Source: JAAXHB01 sp965214945 (GTDB taxonomy: Bacteria > Actinomycetota > Acidimicrobiia > Acidimicrobiales > Aldehydirespiratoraceae). Taken from it: a DNA stretch of 64,000 bases. Shown here piece after piece: positions 34,056-42,068 of the stretch (position 1 is the stretch's first letter; each line of letters opens with the position of its first letter). Location: NCBI GenBank assembly GCA_965214945.1, contig OZ244029.1, positions 930,001-994,000 of the forward strand. Direction: 5' to 3'. The translations under genes and the position numbers were made by a program. The notes beneath the pieces were generated by a model, which saw only the letters and a program-made list of their open reading frames with translations, had not been told where the DNA came from and ran no database searches.

Positions 34056-35069
34056 ATGGCCGCGACGCGAGACGGTCAGGCGCCTACTATAGAGAACGCC
34101 CGCGCCGCCGCGCACGCCCTCGCGGGCGAGGGCGTGCCGAGCGTGCTGGTGTTCGGTTCGGTCGCCCGCGGCGACGCCAAACCCGGAAGCGACATTGACC
34201 TGGTTGCCCTGTTCGACGACATCGACTACGGCCAGCGCCGCCAGATCAAGCGGCGGCTGCGCGACCGGGCAACGGCCGCAGCGGGCGTCGAATGCGGGAT
34301 CGTGGTCACGGACCTTCCTGAGTGGCACGGCCGGGTAGACAACGTCAGCTCGTCGTTTGAGCACGCCATCAGCAAGGAAGCCGTGCCGTTGGTCGGGGGT
34401 TCGTGCAACGGGCACGTCAACTGGGACAAGCCGCAGGTGAAGCCGATGAACAATACCGACCAGACTCTCTACTTCCTCGACAACATCGTGCTCCCTAGGC
34501 TCGCGAGGCTGGCATCGGACATGTTTCAACGTTCTTGGGAGGAGACGCACTTGCCGCTGCGGGAGGCTGAGGTTGTGCGGCAGGATCGCATGAGAAGCCT
34601 CTGCGAGGATGCAGCCATGACCGTGGAGCTGTCTCTGAAGACGATGATCACTCTGAAGGGCGAGCACCCGATCACCGAGAAGGAGATGAGACAGGCGGGC
34701 CACAACGTCGACGCATGTTTGCAGAAGCTCGACGCGACGAGGAAGCACCGGTTCGACCGGACGGTAAGACAGTTCGGCCTAGATCTGGCGTTGATGTCAG
34801 AGTGGAGGAACATCGCCACCTACCCCGACGAGATAGACGACGAACGCGCTGACGCCGACCTGTGGGCGGACTACTACGCCTTGACGGCTCTGGTGGTCGC
34901 CAAGGCGGCCGTCGAGGAGATCGAACACAATATCGGCGTGACCCACTACACGGCCAAAGCGCACGGGCGGCTTGACAGGATGATCGACCGCTTCCAGACG
35001 CACGATGTGCATACCTGCGAACGCCGCGAAGAACGCGACCTGACCAAACAGGCGACAAACCGCCGGTAG
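34056..35069 (+). CDS. MNT nucleotidyltransferase fused to a HEPN-like domain
   Basis: 337 residues. Residues about 30-50 carry the minimal nucleotidyltransferase signature VFGSVARGDAKPGSDIDLV. The C-terminal half (from about 150: LYFLDNIVLPRLARLASDMF, EDAAMTVELSLKTMITLKGE, WRNIATYP) is an all-helical HEPN-like domain. In two-gene MNT/HEPN systems the nucleotidyltransferase AMPylates and silences the HEPN RNase; here both parts are in one chain. The usual R-x4-6-H of active HEPN is not evident (RNIATYP lacks His), so the nuclease may be inactive or atypical. Followed 8 bases later by a small HTH gene. Divergent from the R-M side. Confidence 0.7.
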   Translation: MAATRDGQAPTIENARAAAHALAGEGVPSVLVFGSVARGDAKPGSDIDLVALFDDIDYGQRRQIKRRLRDRATAAAGVECGIVVTDLPEWHGRVDNVSSSFEHAISKEAVPLVGGSCNGHVNWDKPQVKPMNNTDQTLYFLDNIVLPRLARLASDMFQRSWEETHLPLREAEVVRQDRMRSLCEDAAMTVELSLKTMITLKGEHPITEKEMRQAGHNVDACLQKLDATRKHRFDRTVRQFGLDLALMSEWRNIATYPDEIDDERADADLWADYYALTALVVAKAAVEEIEHNIGVTHYTAKAHGRLDRMIDRFQTHDVHTCERREERDLTKQATNRR

Positions 35070-35077
35070 GTCAGCGG

Positions 35078-35281
35078 GTGCTGTTCGAGACAGGCGAGAG
35101 CACCCCGCGCCCTTTTGCGCCGGCCCCAGCGAGCGCTGCCTTCGACCTTTCGCAACGACGCGCCCGGGCGCGTCTGCTGAAACGGCGTGGGCTCGGCAAC
35201 AAGGCGATAGCCCGCAAGCTCGGTATCAGCGAACACCAAGCACAGCAGTACACCGAAGGGATGCCCCGTGGACGCAACTAG
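35078..35281 (+). CDS. Small helix-turn-helix protein
   Basis: 67 residues from GTG 35078, eight bases after the MNT-HEPN stop. It contains a helix-turn-helix (LLKRRGLGNKAIARKLGISE then HQAQQY). The short length and location suggest a regulator or accessory component of the MNT-HEPN unit. Confidence 0.5.
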   Translation: MLFETGESTPRPFAPAPASAAFDLSQRRARARLLKRRGLGNKAIARKLGISEHQAQQYTEGMPRGRN

Positions 35282-35293
35282 CTGAGCGCCCGC

Positions 35294-36193
35294 TCAGGGC
35301 GGTGGTAGCGAGAATGTCGGCTCGGGTCGGCCGCGGACTCCGAGGCTGTTGATGGCCAGTGTCGAGCCGGACATAAATCCGCTGCGTCCGGGCTCGGACG
35401 GGGTCGTTCCTCCGGCACCGATGGTGGTGACGAACAGGGTGTCCAGGCCGGAGCCGCCAAAGCAGGGCATCGAAGGCTTCTGAAGCGGAAGGTCCACTCT
35501 CTGGTCGATTGTTCCATCGGGTGCGATTCTCAGCAGTCCCCATCCGTAGACCGACGCCGACCAGTAGCAGCCTTCTGCATCGACGCACGCTCCGTCGGGT
35601 TTGCCGGGTTGGTCGCGGTAGTCGAAGAACAACCGTTCGTTGGACAAGTGGCCGCTCTTCGTGTCGTAGTCGAAGACGAGGACGTGTTCGGTGGGCGTGT
35701 CGGCGAAGTACATGCGGCCGAGCTCAGGGTCGAAGGCGAGCCCGTTGGTCACGCCGATCCCGCGGCGCAGCTCCTGGTGGGCGCGTCCCTCGACGCTGTG
35801 GAGGATTCCGCTGGTGCGGTCGGTGGTGGTGTCGGCGTACATGGAGCCGATGACGAGGCGACCGGCGGGATCGCAGCGGCCGTCGTTGAGACGATTGCCG
35901 GTGCCGGGGGCTTCGAGTTCGACCAAGCTCTCGATGGCACCCGAATCCCAGTCGAGGGTCAGCAGTTGGTGTTCTACGGCAACAACGAGCGTTCCTGGTT
36001 CTTCGGTGAGCGCGATTGCGCCGGGTCTTCCCGCCATGGGCCGCGTTGTGGTCTGCGTGCTGGCTGGATCGTGGCGGTGAACGGCCTGTCCGTCAATGTC
36101 GACCCAGTAGAGCGCCGATTCGTCCGGCGACCAGACCGGACATTCACCGAGGGTCGCGATTGGCGCATCGAGTGCTGTGACCCTGGCGGTCAT
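35294..36193 (-). CDS. SMP-30/gluconolactonase/LRE-family lactonase
   Basis: 299 residues from MTARVTALDAPIATLGECPV. The six-bladed propeller family signatures are present: LGECPVWSPDESALYWVDID (metal Glu), NRLNDGRCDPAGRL (Asn/Asp), GVTNGLAFDPE, and KPDGACVDAEGCYW (Asp). Members hydrolyse sugar or aldonolactones, using a divalent cation. It is a metabolic gene amid TA modules, with no operon partner. Seventeen more codons are open upstream. Confidence 0.85.
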   Translation of the reverse strand: MTARVTALDAPIATLGECPVWSPDESALYWVDIDGQAVHRHDPASTQTTTRPMAGRPGAIALTEEPGTLVVAVEHQLLTLDWDSGAIESLVELEAPGTGNRLNDGRCDPAGRLVIGSMYADTTTDRTSGILHSVEGRAHQELRRGIGVTNGLAFDPELGRMYFADTPTEHVLVFDYDTKSGHLSNERLFFDYRDQPGKPDGACVDAEGCYWSASVYGWGLLRIAPDGTIDQRVDLPLQKPSMPCFGGSGLDTLFVTTIGAGGTTPSEPGRSGFMSGSTLAINSLGVRGRPEPTFSLPPP

Positions 36194-36259
36194 GGCTGGG
36201 GCGAAATGGTTCGAATTGGACACGGCCAAGGTAGGAGGTGCCACGTAGAGGTCTCGTGT

Positions 36260-36571
36260 TCAGCAGTCGGCCATAGCTTCGAGGGCTCTGCAGATCTGGT
36301 GTCGCCCGAGCGTGCCGAGCACGCCGAGCTTGCGGGTGAGGACCGACTTGGGTACCACGGTCAGCCCGTCGAAGGCAGCGACGCTATCGTGGTCGATCCC
36401 TTCGGACGTTCCGACGGGTACGCATGTGGGAATGTCTCGAATGGTGCTGGTTACGGGCGCCACCACGATGTCGTCGAGCACGCCGATCGCAGCGTTGCGC
36501 GACACGACAAGAACGGGCCGCCGCTTCTGGTTCGGGGTCTCCAAGAGCCAGATCTCGGCTTGGGCTACCAC
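36260..36571 (-). CDS. MazF/PemK-type mRNA interferase toxin
   Basis: 103 residues from GTG 36571. It begins VVAQAEIWLLETPNQKRRPV then LVVSRNAAIG, has VAPVTSTIRDIPTCVPVGTS (Thr/Ser pair of the family) and ends SVLTRKLGVLGTL. MazF toxins cleave mRNA at short motifs. The start overlaps the stop of the antitoxin gene by seven bases, the typical arrangement. Confidence 0.8.
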   Translation of the reverse strand: MVAQAEIWLLETPNQKRRPVLVVSRNAAIGVLDDIVVAPVTSTIRDIPTCVPVGTSEGIDHDSVAAFDGLTVVPKSVLTRKLGVLGTLGRHQICRALEAMADC

Positions 36572-36816
36572 GGCTCGGCTTCGGTCAGGGCAATGGCGTT
36601 TGCCATGGCGAGGTCGTGATCGGCTTGTGTCTGGGGCTGTCGGCGGTACGACTCGGCGATGGCGGCGCCTATTCGCTCTCTGCGAGCCGCATCGGCGAGG
36701 TGGTGGACGGCACGGCGGATCACAGCAGACCGGCTGTCCCCGATGCCTTGTTCGACGAGGGCGTCGACGAGCGCCAGTTCCTCGTCGCTGAACCGCGTCG
36801 GCACGGGTCTTGTCAT
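36565..36816 (-). CDS. MazE-like antitoxin (ribbon-helix-helix)
   Basis: 83 residues from the ATG at 36816: PTRFSDEELALVDALVEQGI then GDSRSAVIRRAVHHLAD is a ribbon-helix-helix DNA-binding domain, followed by a toxin-binding tail. The upstream DNA has promoter-like TATACT and a direct GTATAA repeat. The frame is also open upstream into the methyltransferase gene. Confidence 0.75.
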   Translation of the reverse strand: MTRPVPTRFSDEELALVDALVEQGIGDSRSAVIRRAVHHLADAARRERIGAAIAESYRRQPQTQADHDLAMANAIALTEAEPW

Positions 36817-37719
36817 GCCAAGCAGTATAAGCATCGTATAACACTTCCAGACAAGGGGCAGGCCGTGGGCGTCGAGTTCGTCTAGGACCGTTCTTTTGCC
36901 GAGAACGGGCTGGACCGCACCTCCGCGGCGCAATGCCAGCACATTCGCGCCGAGGCGGTCTCGGTGCCTGCGGAAGACGGCTCGCATGGCGCGTACCCGT
37001 CGGCGTTCGGCGGGGGTGCGGATGACGTTGAACACGATGCGCACGGCACGGCCCAAGCCTTCGTCCTCGATGAGACGGCTGGGTTCCAGCAGCAGCATCC
37101 CCACGGTGGATTCGTGTCGGATCTCGAACCCGGCCTCCTCGAGAAGGCCCCGCCAGTCGGCGACCGTCCGGGGTCGGGCGCCGACGTGTATGGCCCGGCT
37201 GAGGTCGCCACGAACCTGATCCTGTATGGCGTCGTCGAGGCCGTTGGGCTGCAGGCACAGCTCGTGCAGGCCATAACGGCCGCCGGGGCGCAGGATCCGG
37301 AACGCTTCGCTGACGATTCGGGCCTTATTGTCGTCGGATTGCATGGTGAGAAAGGCCTCGCCCACCACGACATCGGCGGATTCGTCGTCGAGGCCGGTGT
37401 GTTGTGCGGTGCCCTGCACGCAGCGGTCGGTGTCGCTGCGGAGGAAATCGCTGACTGTGGCCACGGCGTCGGGGTCGCGTTCCACGCCGGTGTAGCTGGC
37501 CGGCTTGTGTTTCAAGATGAGTTTGGCGGTGGTACCGAGGCCGGGGGCGAGTTCGACGACGTGGTCGTCGGCGGTAATGGCCAGGTGCTCAAGCAGGGTG
37601 TCGGTGGTGGTTCGGCCGCCGGGGCGCAGGACGCGTTTGCCCATGCGTGCGAGCAGCCAGTGTCCGGGCATCTTGGCGGGGTCGAGGTCGCCGCCAGGAG
37701 TGGAGGTGCGGTCGGGCAT
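36817..37719 (-). CDS. Class I SAM-dependent methyltransferase lacking its own stop
   Basis: Starts MPDRTSTPGGDLDPAKMPGH at 37719. SAM-binding motif I is VVELAPGLGTTAKL near residue 55; ADVVVGEAFLTM and EAFRILRPGGRYGLHEL are motifs of small-molecule methyltransferases. The recognisable domain ends about RRHRDRLGANVLALRRG. The frame then runs on without a stop (VLDELDAHGLPLVWKCYTML) directly into the MazE-like antitoxin, ending at 36565. Either the native stop was lost or the two are translated separately from the internal ATG. It is preceded by the ABC permease gene, 71 bases away. Confidence 0.65.
36824..36854 (-). promoter_or_regulatory. Probable promoter/operator of the MazEF-like pair
   Basis: On the minus strand TTGTCT (36854-36849) and TATACT (36829-36824) are 19 bases apart, 7 bases before the antitoxin ATG. 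On the plus strand GTATAA occurs at 36825 and 36836, an 11-base direct repeat that could be the antitoxin binding site. Confidence 0.4.
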
Positions 37720-37790
37720 CGGGGTACTCCTCAGGGTGATGCGGGTTTGTGGCGGCGAAGCAGAGGCCGGGTGATGCGGGAGGGGCCCGG

Positions 37791-38438
37791 TCATGTGGGT
37801 TCACGCCAGCGAAGCAGGCGTCGGGTCATCGGCCGTAGGACGGCAAGCTCGAGGATCAAGACGATGGCGATCAAAGAGATCGCCCAGGCGAGGACGTCGG
37901 CGGTCTCGATGTTGGCACGGGCTCGGGCGATCTCGGCGCCGATGCCGTCGGCGGCCGACAACAGCTCGGCCATCACCGCGACCCGCAGCGACTGGCCCAG
38001 CGCCACTGAGATCGCGGCGAGAACCGGTGATGCGATGGCCGGGGCCACGACGTGGCGAAGGGTGGCGACACGACTGAGCTGGAATGCGCTCGCCATCTCC
38101 AGCAGGTCGGGGTCGATGTCGCGAACCGCTTCGGCGACGGCGATGACGACGAGGGGGATGGCGACCAGGATGATCACCAGTCGGGTAGTGGCCGCGCCGG
38201 GCCCGAACCAGATGAGGCCGATCACGACCAGCACGATCGGAGGCAGGGCCATCAACGATGCCAGCGCCGCCTGACTCACGGCGCCGGCCCATCGGGAGAT
38301 GCCGTTGAGGGTTCCCCAGGCGGCGCTGATCGTGGTTCCGGCGATCGTGTGGGTCTTGTGGGGGCTTGGCCGGGCTTGGGGGCTTGGCCGGGCTCTGAGC
38401 TGTCGCAACGGGTGGACGACAGCCGGGGCGACGGTCAT
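37791..38438 (-). CDS. ABC transporter permease (nitrate/sulfonate/taurine type)
   Basis: 215 residues. It has the inner-membrane component pattern: SQAALASLMALPPIVLVVIG then LIWFG, an EAA-like loop (LLEMASAFQLSRVATLRHVV, APAIASPVLAAISVALGQS), and LRVAVMAELLSAADGIGAEI, which is typical of SsuC/TauC/ThiX permeases. It is slightly short at the N-terminus, where residues 15-40 look low-complexity, so one span may be missing. The start overlaps the stop of the receptor gene by four bases. Confidence 0.75.
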   Translation of the reverse strand: MTVAPAVVHPLRQLRARPSPQARPSPHKTHTIAGTTISAAWGTLNGISRWAGAVSQAALASLMALPPIVLVVIGLIWFGPGAATTRLVIILVAIPLVVIAVAEAVRDIDPDLLEMASAFQLSRVATLRHVVAPAIASPVLAAISVALGQSLRVAVMAELLSAADGIGAEIARARANIETADVLAWAISLIAIVLILELAVLRPMTRRLLRWREPT

Positions 38439-39558
38439 CGAGGGTCGTCGAGGTAGAAGTCGGCGTCGGGCAGGCTCCCGCCGATGATGTCGGGAGACAG
38501 CGTGGCCAGTTCGCTAAAGAACTGCTCGAGTTCGGCCTGGGCGTCGGCCGCTGGCACGACCTCGAGGTTCAGGCGGGGGATGACCTGTGTGACCATCGGC
38601 GCTGGCACGCCTGATGCCTCTGACAAGGCGGCGATCGTCTCCGGTGAGGCTGCGTTGACGGCGGCGACAGAGGTTTCGAGGGCGTCGAGCACTGCGCTGA
38701 GCGCGTGGGCGTTGTCGGCGATGGCGCTGGGTACGACGATGCCGGCCTGGGGATGCGCGGCGACGTGTCTGCGACAGCGGCCCATTCGGCCTGGAGGTCG
38801 AAGACTCTTCCCAGGGCTTGGCCGTTCTGGTTGGCTTGAGCCAAGGCCACGCTTGCGAGGTGTTCGGGCAGAACCGCGAAGCTGCCTGAACCGGACACCA
38901 ACTGGCCCACAATCTCAGGCGGTTGGGCGTAGTACCGGATCTCGAAGTCCTTGCCGGGAGTGAGGCCGTTGCCTGCCGCCAAGTACTGGAAGACCAAGTC
39001 GGGCATGTCGTTGGGGAACGGGATCATCACGGTCTGGCCGCGCAAGGATTCCCAGTCTGCTGGGGTGCCGTCGGGGCCCAGCAGCCAAATCAGTCCCCAG
39101 ACGACCACTGCGGCCATGCGCACGTCGACGTCGCGGTTGTACAGGTTGGCCCCCACATAGCTCGGAACCGCTGCGACTTCGGTCTGGGCGTTGACCAGCA
39201 GCGACCGCAAAACGTCAGGAGTGGTCCAGGTCTCGATCGTGATGTCTTCGGCAACAGAGGCGAGCGGGCCGCTGGGATCGAGCATCGTGAACGGCGCCGC
39301 AAACGCCAGGGTCTCGGGGTGGTGAATCCGCAGCTGCTCCAGCGGCTCCGCAGCGGGCTCTGTCGTGGGTGTGGCTGTGTCGTCGCTCTCGGCCGGCACA
39401 GTCGGCGTTGCTTGGTCGCTGTCGCCGGGATCGCCCCTGTCGTCTTGGCCCGTTGTCGGCGGGTTCGTCGGGGTGGCTGACTCCGAGGGAGTGCTGTCCC
39501 CGCAGCCGGAACCGACAATGGCGACGGTCAGGGCAATGGCGAGCAGGTGTTTGGTCAT
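38435..39558 (-). pseudogene. ABC transporter substrate-binding lipoprotein, frameshifted
   Basis: Begins MTKHLLAIALTVAIVGSGCG with a lipobox and an acidic/Thr linker, then an NMT1/THI5-like receptor (LAFAAPFTMLDPSGPLA, LLVNAQTEVAAVPSYVGANL, MIPFPNDMPDLVFQYLAAGN). The frame is lost at about 38765-38778, after WAAVADT; the C-terminal part (AHPQAGIVVPSAIADNAHAL to DFYLDDPR) is in another frame and ends at 38435. There is no homopolymer there, so it is a fixed indel or a base-calling error. Start overlaps the ATPase stop (ATGA). Confidence 0.75.
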
Positions 39559-40253
39559 GTCGTGTCTTCTTGGTTTGTGGTGTTGTGATCTTTCAGTTCC
39601 CATGCGCCGCCTGGCGGGCCTGCCAGGCACAGGGTGCGCGAAGCGACTGCCTCGGCCTCAGCGGGGTCGTGGGTCACCCACAGCGCCGTCCGGCCGGTCT
39701 TGGCCAGGTGGATGACGAGGTCGTTGCGGATCGATGCCGCGGTCGCCATGTCGAGGCTGGCGAACGGCTCGTCGATCACCATCAGCGCAGCATCGAAGGC
39801 CAATGCCCTGGCGACCGCCACTCGCTGGCGCATCCCGCCCGACAGCTGCACTGGGAACAACCCAGTCGCGTCGGACAGGCCGACCGCATTGAGCCAATAG
39901 CGTGCGCGATGTGTCTGGCCGGGCGCACAGACCAGTTCGACGTTGTCGAGGGCAGTACGCCAGGGCAGCAGTCGAGGGTCCTGGAAGACCACGCCGACCT
40001 GATCGGAATGCCGGGACATGCAGGCAGCGGCATCGCTGGTCAACCCGGCGACCGCCCGCAACAAGGTGGTCTTGCCAGCACCCGAAGGCCCCATGACCGC
40101 GACCGTCTCGCCTGCTGGGATGTCGAGCCAAAGATCCGACACCAACAGCAGCCCGCGTCGCCAAAGCGAGAGCCTGCGCAGCGACAGCCCAAGCGGCTGC
40201 TCGCATGCCTTCACCGCAGCGGTGCCGGGGCGAAGGCCAAGGTCAGCCGTCAC
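39555..40253 (-). CDS. ABC transporter ATPase (SsuB/TauB-like)
   Basis: 232 residues. Walker A VMGPSGAGKTTLLRAVAG, Q-loop FQDPRLLPW, signature LSGGMRQRVAVARAL, Walker B ALMVIDEPFASLD and a switch His (LWVTHDPAEAEAVA) are all present. The RLLPWRTALDNVEL context is typical of importers for nitrate, sulfonates, taurine or pyrimidine precursors. It is coupled to the cupin upstream (10-base overlap) and the receptor downstream. Confidence 0.85.
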   Translation of the reverse strand: MTADLGLRPGTAAVKACEQPLGLSLRRLSLWRRGLLLVSDLWLDIPAGETVAVMGPSGAGKTTLLRAVAGLTSDAAACMSRHSDQVGVVFQDPRLLPWRTALDNVELVCAPGQTHRARYWLNAVGLSDATGLFPVQLSGGMRQRVAVARALAFDAALMVIDEPFASLDMATAASIRNDLVIHLAKTGRTALWVTHDPAEAEAVASRTLCLAGPPGGAWELKDHNTTNQEDTT

Positions 40254-40623
40254 CGGCCGCAGGCCAGGCTCGGATCGACGCCACGAACTTCGGAGGGCCG
40301 GCGGCCACGATCACTTCGACGTCACTGCTCGCCGGGTTGCGAAGCGAGACCCGCTCGTCCTTGCGGACCAGCGCGGCATCACCGACTCCGACGCTGATCG
40401 TCTTCGCTGTGTCGCTGATCTCGACCGATCCTGTAACAGGGATCAGCACGACGTCGGAGCCGCCATGATCGTGTTCGGGCATGGCCGCGCCCGCAGGAAC
40501 GCTGACCCGAACAACACCCACATCGGGCGAGCGGTCGTCACCGCCGAACAGCACTTCGACAGTCGGCGCGTTCGGCGCCGGAGGCCGGCGCCGTGTTCCC
40601 TCACCTGCACGAACCAGTTCCAT
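40243..40623 (-). CDS. Small cupin protein heading the ABC operon
   Basis: 126 residues from MELVRAGEGTRRRP. The single cupin barrel shows VSVPAGAAMPEHDHGGSDVV then LIPVTGSVEI (metal-binding His pair and Glu/Asp region) and later GDAALVRKDERVSL. First gene of the cupin-ATPase-receptor-permease unit, 17 bases downstream of a DtxR-like palindrome. Probably a metal- or ligand-binding accessory; enzymatic activity unknown. Confidence 0.65.
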   Translation of the reverse strand: MELVRAGEGTRRRPPAPNAPTVEVLFGGDDRSPDVGVVRVSVPAGAAMPEHDHGGSDVVLIPVTGSVEISDTAKTISVGVGDAALVRKDERVSLRNPASSDVEVIVAAGPPKFVASIRAWPAAGDG

Positions 40624-40640
40624 TTCTGCACCTCCTGTTG

Positions 40641-40658
40641 TGTTAGGGATACCTAACA
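40641..40658. promoter_or_regulatory. DtxR/IdeR-like palindrome before the cupin-ABC operon
   Basis: TGTTAGG-GATA-CCTAACA is a perfect 7-4-7 palindrome, close to the TTAGG...CCTAA core of DtxR-family metal repressor sites. It lies directly upstream of the cupin ATG at 40623. Confidence 0.6.
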
Positions 40659-40759
40659 ATAATCATTCACAGAAGCTTATCCACTTTCTGATGCTCAAGG
40701 TTGCCGACGACGAATGGGCTGGCTTAGCCGGTTCCCAGCTCGGATCAGGCGTCCGGAGA

Positions 40760-41040
40760 GAAACGGTGGGGCGCTGCTCACGCTGGCGCTGTCGTTCAAC
40801 AACGACGGGCCGCTGGGCACGTTCTTCCGCTACATCGGAGACACCGGCACCTACATCGCCCGCTACGACGAGCTCGTCGACGGGCGAGACCAGGCCATCG
40901 ACGTGTCGCAGGTAGACGTGTCGATGAACAGCATCGAGTTCCAGGACCGCGAGTTCATCGCGGCGGTCCGTGAAGGCCGCGAACTCAACGGCTCGGTGCG
41001 CCAGGTGATGAGCTGCTACGGGTGGGCTGCACCGGCTCGA
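40760..41040 (+). pseudogene. C-terminal fragment of a Gfo/Idh/MocA-family oxidoreductase
   Basis: Encodes ALSFNNDGPLGTFFRYIGDT then GTYIARYDELVDGRDQAIDV and EFQDREFIAAVREGRELNGS then VRQVMSCY, the beta-sheet C-terminal domain of this family. The NAD-binding domain is absent and the frame dissolves after 41040. Confidence 0.6.
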
Positions 41041-41068
41041 ACAGCAACTCTGTATGGCCATTGCTTGC

Positions 41069-41081
41069 GGGGGGGGGGGGG
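41069..41081 (+). repeat. G13 run in the promoter region of the coiled-coil protein
   Basis: Thirteen G residues lie between TTGCTT (41061-41066) and TATTTT (41090-41095), 51 bases upstream of ATG 41133. If these are -35 and -10 elements the present spacer is 23 bases, so tract length would set promoter strength. Confidence 0.8.
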
Positions 41082-41132
41082 CTGGCTGCTATTTTCGCTC
41101 AGACTGACCGTTTCCGATGGGAGGAACCGAAC

Positions 41133-41621
41133 ATGAAGCTACAGACCAAGCTGCGTGCGGCTTTGCTGCTGGTGATGGCGGTGTCGCTGATCCAGGTTGC
41201 ATCGGTGCAAGCTCAGGAACGCGAACGGGCTACGCCGGCCGAGCTGCGGGCCGCGGCCGCGCAAAAGGAGGGCAAGGCGGAGGCCCTCGAAGCACAGGCG
41301 ACAAGGAAGGAAGCAACAGCGGCCCCGTGGCTGACCCGCGTGACGGAGCTGCGGGCGAAAGCCGCCAAGCTGATCGACAAAGCCGAGCGGATCGAGGCGA
41401 AGGCCGAGAAGCGGCCTGGGCCCAACCCCGGCTGGCTGGCCAAGGCGGCAAGGCTGAGAACCAAGGCGGCCGCCATAACCGCCAAGGCGGACGCCCTTCA
41501 AGCTCGCGCCGACCGGCGCACGACGAGCGCGGCCGATCTGCGGGCACGGGCAGCCAATGCGCGGCAGAGTGCCGCCAACCTGAGGGCAGCCGCAGACAAA
41601 CGCGAAAACCAAGAGACCTAG
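41133..41621 (+). CDS. Secreted Ala/Lys-rich coiled-coil protein
   Basis: 162 residues from ATG 41133 with a GGGAGG Shine-Dalgarno. A signal peptide (MKLQTKLRAALLLVMAVSLI, cleavage near VQA-QE) precedes a continuous charged helix made of imperfect repeats (LRAAAAQKEGKAEALEAQAT, LRAKAAKLIDKAERIEAKAE, LRTKAAAITAKADALQARAD). There is no enzymatic motif. Likely exported and elongated; function unknown. Expression may depend on the upstream G13 run. Confidence 0.65.
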   Translation: MKLQTKLRAALLLVMAVSLIQVASVQAQERERATPAELRAAAAQKEGKAEALEAQATRKEATAAPWLTRVTELRAKAAKLIDKAERIEAKAEKRPGPNPGWLAKAARLRTKAAAITAKADALQARADRRTTSAADLRARAANARQSAANLRAAADKRENQET

Positions 41622-41708
41622 GCAGAGCCATCGGCACTGCCTTACCGGATGACGTCTCTCGGGCCGCCATGGCCCGGGAGGCGCTCAATCCGGTCGTGCG
41701 GTCGTGTC

Positions 41709-42068
41709 TCAGCCGGCCGGCTGGGCCGGGCGGATGGTGACGCGGGTCGAGTGAATGGCCGAGCTGTCGCCGATGTCGGTCCGCGCGGTGCCGGTGATGG
41801 CGTTCACGTTGGCCCGCTGGCCGGCCCGTTTCGGCCAGCGGCCCTTGGGGCACAGCGCCACCTGGCGCCCCACGTCGGCCGACACCGCGACCTGCGCCTC
41901 GATGGCGTCGACTTTGCTAGCGACCTCGACCGTGTCGCCCGCCGCCAGTCCCAGCTCGTCGGGGCGAAGGACCCGGACCCCTTGGGGCCGCTGCGCACCA
42001 GAGGCTGCCTGAGGCGGGCATCGGCATCGAGCCAGACCCCGTTGTAGGCGGTGGCGCACTGCTTTCAA
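41709..42068 (-). pseudogene. Molybdopterin oxidoreductase relic with a large internal deletion
   Basis: One frame encodes the C-terminal domain (LGLAAGDTVEVASKVDAIEA, VALCPKGRWPKRAGQRANVN, GTARTDIGDSSAIHSTRVTI), closely matching the end of the enzyme at 52826-54874. Just upstream, in another frame, is YNGVWLDADARLRQPLVRSG then PKGSGSFAP, which belongs near residue 75 of that enzyme. About 550 codons between are missing. Confidence 0.75.
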
